From Pseudopithomyces maydicus (Eukaryota; Ascomycota; Dothideomycetes; Pleosporales; Didymosphaeriaceae): a stretch of DNA of 64,000 nt. Shown in pieces: positions 42,931 to 54,229 of this stretch. Under the pieces are notes generated by a model that saw nothing but the letters and a program-made list of their open reading frames with translations, did not search any database and had not been told where the DNA came from. A program made the position numbers and the translations under genes. The stretch is taken from the NCBI GenBank assembly GCA_026873275.1, contig JANTUC010000006.1:496001-560000 (forward strand), read 5' to 3'. Each line of letters starts with the position of its first letter. Position 1 is the first letter of the stretch.

Positions 42931-45250
42931 TGTATCTATGAACAGACAGAGAAAGTCCTAGACATGGTTGGCTTCCTAAAGTCCTTTTATCATATAATGA
43001 TCCACTTCGTGTCCAATTCACAGCCATAGTGTGAATCATCAGAGGCATCCTTTTATCTCTACAATGGGCCGCTGATGTTCACGAATGAAATCGACGCTAT
43101 GTATTGAAGAGGATATTCCATAACCAAATCACCTATTAGTTTCAGATCAAGAGAATAACAACATGAACCTCGATTCACTGAAACAACCAAGTTCGCTTCA
43201 ATCTACTTGGCGGCTTTGTCGATTCTTCTTCGGCGAGGGAAGTCTAAACGCATGAAAAGAGCCTCGGTACTTCTGGTGATGATTCCGAGTTCTCTGGTAC
43301 TTAGGTTTCGTGAGAAGGACATCTAATCTCTCGGTATTTGTGAAATGTATATGCCTACCATATTCGACTACAGCGAAGATGGTGAAACCATCGAGTCCCG
43401 GTGAAGAGGAATAGCTCAATTTACATGTAGAGAGCTAAAAGGACCCAAAAGTTGATGGTGTTAACTCAAATTGGAAGGACCTTTGGCGGGCGGACTGAAT
43501 GCCACGGTCTTCTTCATCTGTGCTGCCACAAGGGGGCAGACGCTTATATGACTGGAGATTTGCATTCATCATGCTACGCCGCTATTCTAGAACACACGCC
43601 AGATGTATGTCAGTATGCCCATGTACGCTTGCCCTACAGACTAACATGGCTGTGCTCCAAGCACTACCCAAATCAAGGCAATCGTAGGTGGTGAAAAGAG
43701 ACCAGCTGTTAACCACCATGCTATTCCACCAAGGCTAACACTCAGACTATTACCCTGTGTTTGTTTTATTCCGATCAACAATCCTCCTCTATGCGATGAC
43801 CCTGCTATTCAAAACTACCGAGCAAGAGACCGTCTAAAGTATTTATTCCACACCGAGTATAACCATGGGTCGAAATATAATACCGGGGTATTATTTTACA
43901 CCGCACCCCCACGGACCGACTTACCGGACTTGTCCTTAGGGCCACATCATGTAGTGCGACTCTTAGACTCAGTCGGAAGTTCACCTGCAGGCATGGCCCA
44001 AAGCATCCATGTGCATGAGCGTTGTGCTCGCGGTGCTACGACGGGGTCGACATGTTATGAATTGGTACGACTTGTCCGACGAGGGCAATTCCAACAGTCG
44101 CGCGGCTGTATGCGGTTTAAGACGGTGTGATGTGAAGGTGGGACCGCATGGTAGGCTAGTATGTAGACATTGCACAGGACGGACGGACAGCACTGAACAG
44201 GGTTAGGAGGTGAGGCCACAAGTAGCGAGAAAGACGTTGACGCGCGAAGGGAAGAGTGAAATGAAGGCGGGTATACGATTGACAGTCTCGCTTAGATTGA
44301 GGACCTGCAGCGTAGATCTGGTGGACCGTGGTTATACCATTCCTCACATAGATGGGTCGTATATCTTGCAGTTCACGTGACGAAGATTTTTTTTCCACCA
44401 TCGCGATGGGTCCCGGCAGCGCGGGTGGAATTGTTCTTGCCGAGGAAAGGGTTGGTGTGATGGGAACGGCAGCACATGGTAAGAGGTGAGCCCGATAATG
44501 CAACCTACTATAGTGCACCCGACGCTAATGGGTGGGATGAGATTTGGTGAACGAGTCGAAACAGGGGACGTGTGGGGCGCAGGACATGGAGCAAGGCGGT
44601 TGAGACTGTGGAATGCAGTCAGAGCAGCAGTGTAGAATTGGCTCATGCATAGGTATTCGCCACGAGGGTTCGGTGTCGCAATCGACGCAATGGTACATGT
44701 AGCGGTAGATGCGCAACAGGTAGGTAGTCCGAGACAGAGTATATTGGTGCATTGGCCGATTGGTTCTGTTCCAATCCGTCGGTCGACTGATCGACGAACA
44801 CGATTCGTCCAGGCGCTGTTTCTGTACCGTCAAATTATCCAGTTCCGGCCCAAGGGTCTGGCCCACTCGTCCACGGGCCGGCTACAGACTGCACCGTACG
44901 TAGCCATTGTTGCCGTCGTCGAGGGTAAACTGGAGGTTGAAACGCACAGCAGCGAGACGGCAGAGGCTAGGGACGAGGGCGCAGGAGCGGTTCATTTCCA
45001 GGCAGGAAAGGCAGGAGATTTGGGCGAGGTGGAACGGTCAAGAGGAGGTTGTTGGTCGAGGCAGCGGCCAAGGTTGGCCTGTCACACTTTGGCAGCGGCC
45101 AAGCTTACTTTCGGACGCATGATGTTTCAAGCGGCGGAGGTCCGTTGTTCAGTTTGGCGCATAAGCAAGCAATAGGGCAGGAGATTTTTGCGGTGGGCAT
45201 AGTTCTGAAATGAAATGCAACGATGAATGAGAGGGTGTGGTGCAAAGCGC

Positions 45251-45415
45251 CGGGCCGGGCGCGGTGCGATGCGGTGCGGTGCGGTGCAGTAGGTAGGTAG
45301 GTATGTATGTGTGTATGTACGGTGCAGTGCGGTGCAGGGCAGGGCAGGGCAGAGCAGAGCAGGGCACGACAGGGCAGGACAGGACAGGACAGGGCAGGGC
45401 GGGCAGGCGGGTGTG
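45251..45415. repeat. Compound microsatellite
   Basis: Consecutive short-unit blocks: GGTGC units, GTAG units, GTAT/GTGT units, then GCAGG, GCAGA and GACAG units. It is strongly strand-asymmetric (G-rich on the plus strand). Confidence 0.85.
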
Positions 45416-45820
45416 CAGGCTGGGGTCTAGAGGGAATAAGAGCAGCGAGAGGCAGACAGCCCACTGTCAGAGGACGTGAGCTGTGTGTGCAGCGTGTGTT
45501 AGTTGGACGTGTCGCGTCTCAGCGGGCGGCGCGTGATGCGGGCGCTGGGGGTGATATACTGGAGCGACTGCCGGTATGTACTGTAGATACCTTACCTATG
45601 GCCACTGCTAAGGCGGCCCCGGGGCGGACTCATCGAGTAGTTTGGGCGAGGCGTCGTGAGGTTTTGACGCGCTGAAACGCGAACGACGACCCGCAATTAT
45701 GCACGACTGGGACGGGCGTGAAACGCTGGAGGGTGGCGCCATGAATTGTCTATTGGGTGTCTATTGGCGGTCCAGCGGCCGTCGATTGGCTGCGAGGGCG
45801 GGTGCGAATCAGGCAGCGGA

Positions 45821-45910
45821 CGGGCGACGGCGGGCGACGACGGGCGACGACGGCTCCTGGACGCTCCTGGACGCTCCTCGACGCTCCTCGACGCTCCTCG
45901 CCGCTCCTGG
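45821..45910. repeat. Ten-base tandem repeats in strict register
   Basis: Three units of CGGGCGACGN (45821-45850) are followed without a break by six units of NCGCTCCTNG type (45851-45910). Nine successive 10-base units keep the same register, although two different unit sequences are used. Confidence 0.85.
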
Positions 45911-46366
45911 GCTCGCCTTTAGTCGCTGCCGTCGCGCGCTTGCCAGCCACTCGTCGGCCTGCATCGAGGCAGCGGCGACGCAGTGTCGCGCAGCCGTGGT
46001 CGCGCCTGCTCAAGTGGAAACCCCGGCTCGGTCGCGCCTTCCCTAGCATGGGTGCCGGTCGATGGCTGCTCCTGCCACTTTCCTGCCCGTCCGTGCCCGT
46101 CTATTTTCATCCCCTCCAAAAGCCCGCCTTGCGCAGCTCTCTGCTCGTCGGCCTTCCTCTCTTCGTCCCAAAGCACCCGCAAGAGCCGCACTGCTGCGCC
46201 TTCGCAGCGATCGCCCGCCGTTTGCTTGCCCATACCACCCGAGTCACACCCTCGCCAACTGGGCTTAGCACCCTCCGCTCTTCATACCTTTAGTGTAGCG
46301 GGACGGCCCCCCAAGCACTCTGCGACGCTCCTTCTCATCTATTCTTTCACAACCTACGACGCTGCC

Positions 46367-47866
46367 ATGACCACCGCCGTCGCCCAAACCCCTGTTGCCG
46401 CTCCACATGCGCCTGTGCTCGAGCCGGGGCCCGCGAGAGTATATGCTCCCATCGCGCCCAGCACAAACCCTCCACACAACGTGACGCCCAACTCCAAGAG
46501 CTCTCATCGCGTTGCGGACAATGCTTCACCTACCTCCTCCAGTGATGGTTCCAGCGCCGCCAACCAGAGAGCGGAGGGAAAGCGGTCACCTCTTTCGTAT
46601 GTCCTCCAACTACTCGTCTCGTTCTTCTTCGTCCTTGCGACATCCCTCTTCTTCAATCAGTCCCACCACCACGCCTCTCACCCCGCCCAACATGTCCATG
46701 TCTCCGCCTACCCGCACCGGCTTTTCTAACCGCCACTCCTCCACCAGATCACGCCCTCAGGCTCCCAAGATCGTCGTGAAGAAGGAGCCCTCGTCGCCCG
46801 ACATGCCCAACTCGCGCCACCGCCCCAGCCGCCTCAACCTTTCCAACTCGCACATCGTCCACTCCTCGGGCGCCCTCACAGCACGGCCCTCGGGCCTGTC
46901 CACCGGGAAGGACCTGCACGACGTCGGTCTGGCCTGCCTGTCTCCCGGCTTCCACACCAACGACCCGTCGATGCGAGAGCAGCTTCAGAGGAGCATGGAT
47001 GTTAGGGAAAGGCAGAGGCAGATCATAGAAGCCCGCCAGAAGAACGGTGGAAAGGGTGCGCCGCCCGACGACGATGCCCGCCAGCAGGACATGAGCCCCT
47101 TTGGACGCCCTCTGAAGACGCCCAACACCACTCGAAGGAAAGGTCCTCCTCCGGGTCTCTCCATCGCACCTCCGTCCCACTCACAATTCGCCAACGAGCG
47201 AGTCATCCAGTCTGCACCTATCAACCAATCCTTCACTGGACTCCGCAACAACATGCCGCCTTCCCGCCAGCTTGCCAACGCTCCTTCCAACTTGTCGCAG
47301 ACATCCCACATCCACCATGTCCCGGCTCAGCAGACTAGCAACAGACTGCCACCCATTGCCGATGTCTTCCCGGAACCCCTAGGCACAGCACGGCACATGT
47401 ATACTAACAGCCCCGGCACTTCGTCTCATTCAAACCAGCAACCCCCTCTTCCGTCTCCAAGCTTCCCACCACCACAGCATCAGCAACACCCGCAATCAGC
47501 GCGCCCACGGGAGTACAAGTCCGCTGAGGAGGCGGTCCAGACCCTTTCTGGCGGCCGTGAGGACCTTCTGCCTCGCATCGTTCATTACGGTGGTCACCAG
47601 CCCCCAACGCCACCATCCCCTATGCCAGGCAAGAGTGCATCCCAGGCTTATGCACAAAATGCCGAACTGCACCGCAGCGGCAGCGGCAGCGGACGGAGAC
47701 GAGGCCGAGACGAATACGAGCGTGACATGGGAACTCCCCGCTTGGCCGACAACAAGCACGCCCTGGACCCTTCGGCGAGCCCCGCGATTCTCCGGAGACG
47801 CAGCAAAGGAAGAAGGAGCGATTTATGTCCCTATGTGCAGAAGCCTGGGACCTATTCCATTCGTGA
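46367..47866 (+). CDS. Low-complexity, probably nuclear protein of unknown function (about 478 aa)
   Basis: Exon 1 is 46367-46596, the intron is 46597-46660 (64 nt, GTATGT donor, TTCAATCAG acceptor) and exon 2 is 46661-47866. The protein is Ser/Pro-rich with basic stretches. The part that looks conserved is LACLSPGFHTNDPSMREQL followed by a VRERQRQIIEAR helix (about residues 175-215). A second such part lies at the C-terminus, ETQQRKKERFMSLCAEAWD and LFHS before the stop. To reach that ending the frame must change once between about 47700 and 47800, where one base appears to be missing; without it the ORF runs on to 48071 with an unlikely tail. The total of 1436 plus one base divides by three. 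I do not recognise the family. The pattern (disordered, short conserved blocks) suits a regulatory or signalling scaffold. Confidence 0.65.
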
Positions 47867-50800
47867 TACCTGGCTTCGGCCCATTTCCGGCGGTCTTTGT
47901 TCGATATGCCGTGACGACCACCTGGTCGTCACTAGTGGCATGCATGGAGTTCTCACGGTTTTTTCCCAACATCTATGGATACGGCACTCGCTTACTACGT
48001 TTCGTATTGTCTTCACGGTACCTTTTGGATCTACTTTATATCTGCTCGCCCGATCCAGCGATCTTTTTTGAATACGCTTTACCTGGTTCATTATTCTCGC
48101 AACCTACCGCACGCGCGCATCTTATTTCCTTCAAATACTACCCTCAAAAGCGCCGGCAATTAATAGGGCTCGTAACGGATATCCTTCTTGATTCCCATTC
48201 CAATTTTCACCCTTCGGATCTTGGAAAGGTTACCCTGGTCTGTCTTGTCATTCCCCTCGGCCTACCAACGTGTGGATGCAGGATGGAATGACCGGGCTGT
48301 TGATGTTCATGTGGACACGACGTGTGTGGCATGTTTTGGTTGGGTGTGTTTGCCATTGCTGAAACATATACGGTCTCATGGTTCAGACGATCTTGTTTCA
48401 CAACGCTACACATGGTTCTAATCCTTTCTTCTCGCCGATACCTTTTCGTATGCCTTCGTTACCTGTCACTTCTTCAGATGGTTGGTCACTTGTATCCAGC
48501 TCATCTTTTTCTAGGGGGCGTTCTACATGTTTTTGTTTATTGAAGGATGAGGTGGGGGGTCTGGGTGGGAGGCGTGTTTGGTAGGGGATGACAGCCCTGG
48601 TCGATATCATCATGATCGTCGAAAGAGACAATTGAGATGTTCTTCAAACCGTGCACTCTGCTTGTGACTGTTGGGTGAAGATCCCCAGATCTGCGCTATT
48701 GTGTCCCGTGCCTCTTCTCGCTGCTTTACTGATGGCAGGAGCAGAGGGGCATTTGCGGTCTAGTGAGGAAGTTGTGGTGAAACAGATCTTCAGTTAGGGT
48801 GAAACGGCGAGCATGGGCCAGCGCACAAGCGAAGGGACAACGGACTGCTCAATCGAGCTAGCATGCACAAAGTCCGTCCGTGGGATTGCAGTACGATATT
48901 GGAGAATGGTAGTCATCTGCTAATGGAAGTTTTGGCAGTGTTCCTCCGGGGCTAAGGTTGTCGACGACTGCTCGGGATAGATTGGATGGGGACTCTGAAG
49001 TGGGCAGACACACGTGCAGCCGCGGTACAAAGGGATACGAGACTACGAGACTACGAGGGAACCAACGGGCGGGAAGAAAAGCGCGTTCGGAAAATGAGCG
49101 TTCTACCCGTTTCAAGTTTGGGCGAACAGCGAGCGAGGAGGACGTTGAGCATGTGCGTCGATGCGCTTGCGCTGCACAAAGGGTCCCTGCATGCCACCTA
49201 GTCTAACTGCGCGGTACGTAGAACTGCGCGCAGGGCCGCGAGAAAATACCCCTGCCTTGCCCTGCCCGAGCGGAATTCGCTTGACCTGGATGGATGCTTC
49301 CATGCACGTTTTCGAACACCGCCATCAGAAATCAATATTTGCACTGCCATTGCTGTTCTACTTGCCGAGACACGATTCACTTCCTATGACGAGCGGGGAC
49401 GAGCAATTCAATATCCGCACTGTGGCCGTGTAGTAAGACTGAGCAGGCGGTATTGGAGGAGAGCCGTTGCAAATGCGCTGGGGAGTGATGAGGTGGCGGG
49501 CTTACCTGCAGCTACGCGGACCTGGGTGGTGGGATAAAGTGGCGCGGTGCAGGGCAGTTTATCGATCTGAGGTAGAGTGCTGACGAGAGGTGGTAATCAA
49601 TAGGCATATCATGTAAGTGTCTAGGTCGAGACCGGTGTGCGCCGTGAGGGTGTGGTTGTGTATGGGTTTGCAGGGTAGGCAGTCAGGCTTGGGGAATGCA
49701 CACGCGCAAGCGAGATGGGAGACGTGTTGGTGGGGTGGCCGGATGCGTGCAATGAAGACAGCGCGCTTAGAGCATGGAAATGGCGTGATGAGGGTTCCCG
49801 CATTCCCGGTAGGGCGGGTGGTTCGCCGGGTACGAATGAACGGGTGCGAAATGATGGATTGTGGTCTGGGTGTAGTGGATCGGCAGGGCGAGATGAGGCT
49901 CGCGTGAGTGCATAACGTCCATCCCAATATATGCCTTGCCCGACGGACGCGGAAAATTTTCGTATCCAACGCAATCTACGTACTTGGTTGACCGTTGCTG
50001 CTACCACTCCCGTATCTTATGTTGCAGAAGAACGGTGCATTGCTAGGAACAGAGCCCCGAGAAGACCAATCCTGATTGCCCAACGAAGATGTCACTGCTC
50101 GGCCTGTATAGGCATAGTCACGAATAAAAACATTGCAGCGGATGACTTGCACCAGGATGGCTCTGGTCGTCCAAAGGTTCAAGGCAGTGTGGGAGGCTTC
50201 AGCTCCAGCTCCGATCACAATTGGCCCCAGGGCTCACATGACCACGTGCATGGGTTGGCGAAATAAAGCGCTGGCCAGAGAATGGCAGACGCGAGGCGAG
50301 ATTCCGCCCCCTACGTAAATTCGATAGCCTCGATCAAATTGCCGTAAATCTACAATTACCCCTCGCTAGCCATTTGTGCATGGCAAATATACTTTCTGTA
50401 CCGTTCAACAGTCACAAATGGTGCGACACTGTATCGTGTACTGGCCCAAGTATTAAAGTGGGCTGTGCAAAGCCTTCACATTGATAGTCTCCGGGAATTA
50501 CCTCCTTCAACTCGACAATTTGACTGGGCTATACAAAGTTTTGCCGATGTTCTAGTGGAAGCAGATGGACACGGAAATGCTAGCTCCAGTATTCTCGTGC
50601 ATGGGAAATATACTTGATAGCTACAATTAACAGTAGTATCGTCTGCAATGTTCATCTTAAAATCATGGCGACTTATAGAGACCCCATTTGAATCACCTCT
50701 ACCAGTATCCTCAATTTCTTGATCGAGCTGCATACTCATTATCAATATGTAAAGTCCACATTCCGTTGTTTACGATGGAAAGAATTCTCAAACCCACGAT

Positions 50801-52708
50801 TAAAAGGGGCAGGATTAGAAGCGTCACGTCCAAATATCGTTGTGATCGGCCGAAGCAAATCATAGCGCCACCGAACTAGAAAATAGAGGATTACGAACGC
50901 TTCACACATTCAATGCGTCTGGACGATCATTAGTAGTTTGTGTACTCTGTTGACTCATGGTTCTCTGACCGGCATCGGAAGCCAAGTGTGCCTGACGACA
51001 TTGATTGGCATATATTACTGATTTTGGAAAGCGGAACGTTTAGAACCAAACGTGGACTTACTATAAATCGCGATCCCGCGGCATACGAAGAGCCCTACTG
51101 TAAATCAACGTTTAAACAATGTCAATAGTCCAGTCTAACCCTGCAAATTTGGCAGGAAAAGACAAATTGTTGGGGTATATTGATGAATTAACCCCAGGAC
51201 GATTGTGATGTTTGAAGCTCAAATTTAATAGTGAGGAGACGAGATATCTGGATTATCAAAATGGCACTGTGTGTCTACATCTTAAAGCGCATACATACGT
51301 GTGATCACGAATATTTCTCCAAGCAATGGCTGGTGACCCGCTGGAATTCAACATATAGAAGGGCCTTGATACTGGAAGTGCGCCAGCATTGATTTCTACA
51401 GTAAGGGAATGTGGAGGCCTTAAACCTGGCGAGTTTGAAGAGCGTGATGATAGATTTATTGCCGTATAAAGTCAGATTGACTTGCCCCTAAACAACTGCA
51501 ACCTCGGATGAAGTAGTCAAAAACAAGAGCGATTATTTATTCAGTCTTAGTCAAAAGTTATCTCAGAAAACGATTAGTCAATCGGATTACTGATCTATAG
51601 TTAGCAGCCGCTCGATCGTGGTAATGATAAACGTGGTGCAAATATCCTAACTTCATTGAAAGCTGTCTCGAAGCTATTCACTATTTTAGCTTTACCGTTT
51701 ACTTAATGAGGCTGCCGGACCATGACTCTTTGGCAGATACTTAAAATAAAATGAACTAGTGTTAGTGCAGTAGTACTACTAAACAAAGCTACCCACCGTA
51801 CCTTGAAAACCTCGGTAAATTAATGCAAAACACACCGAGTACAAGAATTTACAAGAAAATCTTCAGTCGTGAAGCGCGACAGGATTAAAGACATTCATCA
51901 AACATGGCTTGTGCAGTCTGTGAGATCGAAAGATATTTGTTCTCTTCTCTTACAAGAACTCTATAATTTAGGTTTACAGGATGTTTCATGCTTTGGGGAT
52001 CCTTTTAGAAGCCTGGAAGATCTTTAACGTAGCTTGAGCATATTGGGGTGATAATCAAGATATAAATAACAATGAACATCCATATTGATCCTCTCCCAAA
52101 TATCGAAGATTAGTGCATGGATTATGTATGCTAAAGGTGCTGCTTTCGTATAATTGCTTAGAAATTATGGTCTAACATTTGATCTGGAATTCAAGGAACG
52201 ACCGTCAAATAAACACCAACAAATATTTTCTTGTATGTTAGTCTATACTCATCAGGTTTCTTTGTGAATCTGCAAGTTATAATCAGCATACGGATGTGAG
52301 ATGATTAAATTGTCTTCTGCGTCAGGGCTGGTGTCTCAAAAGGACACATTGATATATTGCCTTGATACAGGCAACATATTGTACTCTTCAGACACTTTGT
52401 GTGCGAATTGCATGTGGGAACTGAGACTACTCGGTACACTAGCTTTCTGCATCACCATTCCAGATCATTGAATGTAGCGGAGTAGCTGTAACTGAGTTGT
52501 ACCCCCGATGAGTGCCAGAATCATAACATAACTTCTATTATACTAATGATAAAGTCACGCATTGATTGTTACGAGCATCCAGAAATCAAACGAATTACAG
52601 GCTGATAATAATTCAATTTCATATATACGTCAAATTATGTGTTCTAAACATTTCATATAACACTCGCTCATATACCATGTACGCCACATTATGCATATTC
52701 ATCACACT
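47867..52708. other. Gene-poor region of 4.8 kb, AT-rich from about 50.3 kb
   Basis: From 47.9 to 50.3 kb only shadow-type ORFs occur. From about 50.3 to 52.7 kb the base composition turns visibly AT-rich and stops are frequent in all frames. Such islands in ascomycetes are often repeats degraded by repeat-induced point mutation. I could not identify a transposon. A stop-to-stop frame at 50348-50617 may be a coding relic. Confidence 0.5.
50348..50617 (+). pseudogene. Possible degraded coding relic (89 codons)
   Basis: The frame is open between a TAA at 50345 and a TGA at 50615 and reads protein-like, with RVLAQVLKWAVQSLHIDSL and an acidic/Trp-containing middle. It has no start codon in a good place and no recognised domain, and the opposite strand is also open for 89 codons over much of the same stretch (50476-50745). 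I list it only as a candidate remnant of an unknown gene at the edge of the AT-rich island. Confidence 0.2.
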
Positions 52709-54229
52709 CTAGTTCTGGCCAATAGCCTGAGGGAACCAGAAGACCGACTTGGGGTCGTATTTCTTCTTGAGCTTCGCAAGCTTGCTGTACAGCTCCTGAC
52801 CGTAGTACAAGTCATGGGCCTCCTTTGCGCTGTACGAGGGATCGACATAGTTGAGGTAGGCACCAAAGTGGGTATCCGGCTGGCTCTTGATGATAACGTC
52901 GTTGATACCGTTGATGTAGTCTAGGGTCGTGGGCTTTGTGCCATAGTTCTGGAATACCCAAAGGGAGTCACGGTCGTTGTATGCGGCAAAGTTGGTGTCC
53001 TTGGTGTTGATAGCTGAGCCTGGGCCACCGTAGAGGTTGATGATGACGAAGTAAGCATAAGGAGCTGGCTTGCTGATGTAGTCCCAGAAGTTGTTCAAGG
53101 TCTTAGCAGTAAGACCCTTGGACTCGGGCACGGTGATGGATTTGGCGAAGAAAGTGTCGTGCTCGTCGTAACCCTGAAGTGGCTCCCTGATGTCGGTCTT
53201 GTCGGACATAAGAATCAGGTACGAGATCCAGTCGTATGCTTCAACAACAACCTTGGTGGGTGCAGCAGTACCACGAAGGAATTCGGGCTTGATTTTGGTG
53301 TTGAATTCTTCGGGAGTTCCAAAGAACGTGCCACCCAAGTTGTAGGTAGACACACCGTCGAGGTAGATACCATAGGAGATGCGGTTATCAACGACTGAAG
53401 CGTTCTGAGAGAAGGTTTGGATGTGGAGGAAGGTGTCGGTGAACGCCTTCTTGCTCTTGAAAAGAGTATCGGCCCACTGGAACTGGAAGTAGGTGACAGA
53501 CGCAGGAGCAGCCTGAGTGCGGAGATAGAACGTGGTAACAATACCGAAGTTCTCAGCAGCACCGCGCAAAGCCCAGAACAACTCCTTGTTCTCGGTTGCA
53601 GAAGCATGTTGAAGCTTTCCGTCGGCAGTCACCACGTCCAGGCCAACAATGTGGTCGAGGGCGATACCCCAATTACGGGATGTATGGCCGTAGCCTCCGT
53701 GGGTGAAATGCCCACCAATTCCAACGCCCGGGCAAGTACCATGAGAGATGGCACGTTTACCCTGGTCCCAGACACCCTGGGCCAAGTTACCAAGACGGAC
53801 ACCGCCACCTACTTTGGCGACATTGTCACTGCCCAGTTTGATATCTTGCAAGTACTCAAGATTGATTACTGTTTATTGTCAATATGGTCCAGTCATGTTC
53901 GAGCAAGTAGCATACCCATTGAACCATTCTTGCCACCACTGCTGAACGAGGCATACGAGTGACCTCCGGACCGGGCCTGAACCTTCAGGCCGCTCTGAAA
54001 GCGCACACAACCGCATTCTGAACATCTTTGTTGTTCTTTGGCAACGCAATTGCTGCTGGCTTATATTGAAGTCGCAGATTGAAGGGTTCGGCCAATTCGT
54101 CGTAATCATCGTCGCCGGGGTAGCTGGCTTCGACCTTTTACGCTTCAAACACTCATCTGCTGCCTTGTTGGGGGCGGCGACGGCACCTGCTACGAGTAGG
54201 CCCGCCGTCAGAGTAGAGAAGAATTTCAT
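52709..54229 (-). CDS. Secreted FAD-linked oxidase, AA7/berberine-bridge type, with two one-base frame breaks
   Basis: Exons are 54229-53916 and 53868-52709, with a 47-nt intron (GTATGC to AAACAG), giving about 491 aa. A signal peptide (MKFFSTLTAGLLVAGAVAA) is followed by the FAD PCMH fold and a C-terminal BBE segment (YDPKSVFWFPQ). Two covalent FAD anchors are visible: His in RSGGHSY and Cys in GTCPGVGIGGH. This bicovalent pattern is typical of glucooligosaccharide and chito-oligosaccharide oxidases. Such enzymes oxidise the reducing end of oligosaccharides and release hydrogen peroxide. Exon 1 breaks frame twice: near 54136-54142 (before VEASYPGDDD) and near 53997-54000 (before SGLKVQARSGGH). 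Exons sum to 1474, and with two bases 1476. The rest is intact, arguing for sequencing error rather than decay. Confidence 0.88.

Larger units (their letters stand above)
42362..46366. other. Gene-poor region of 4 kb
   Basis: No ORF here has a recognisable domain or intron support; the longest (44645-45175 plus; 45757-46293 plus) follow GC-rich or repetitive composition. It contains an imperfect direct repeat (about 42705-42760 and 42872-42930), the simple-repeat cluster at 45.25-45.42 kb and the 10-base repeats at 45.82-45.91 kb. The last 300 bases are pyrimidine-rich and probably the promoter and leader of the next gene. Confidence 0.5.

Noticed and set aside
44645..45175. Plus ORF of 176 aa
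   Set aside because: Protein-like for short stretches only; no domain, no intron logic, and it leads into a microsatellite.
45251..45910. Possible CRISPR-like array
   Set aside because: Units are 4-10 bases, without conserved repeats of 25-40 bases or unique spacers, and the genome is eukaryotic.
46512..46700. Frameshift in the N-terminal part of the 46-kb gene
   Set aside because: A 64-nt GTATGT...TCAG intron (46597-46660) joins the two frames cleanly, so no indel is needed.
50300..52700. Intact transposon in the AT-rich island
   Set aside because: No long ORF, integrase/transposase motif or terminal repeats could be read; at best it is a heavily mutated relic.
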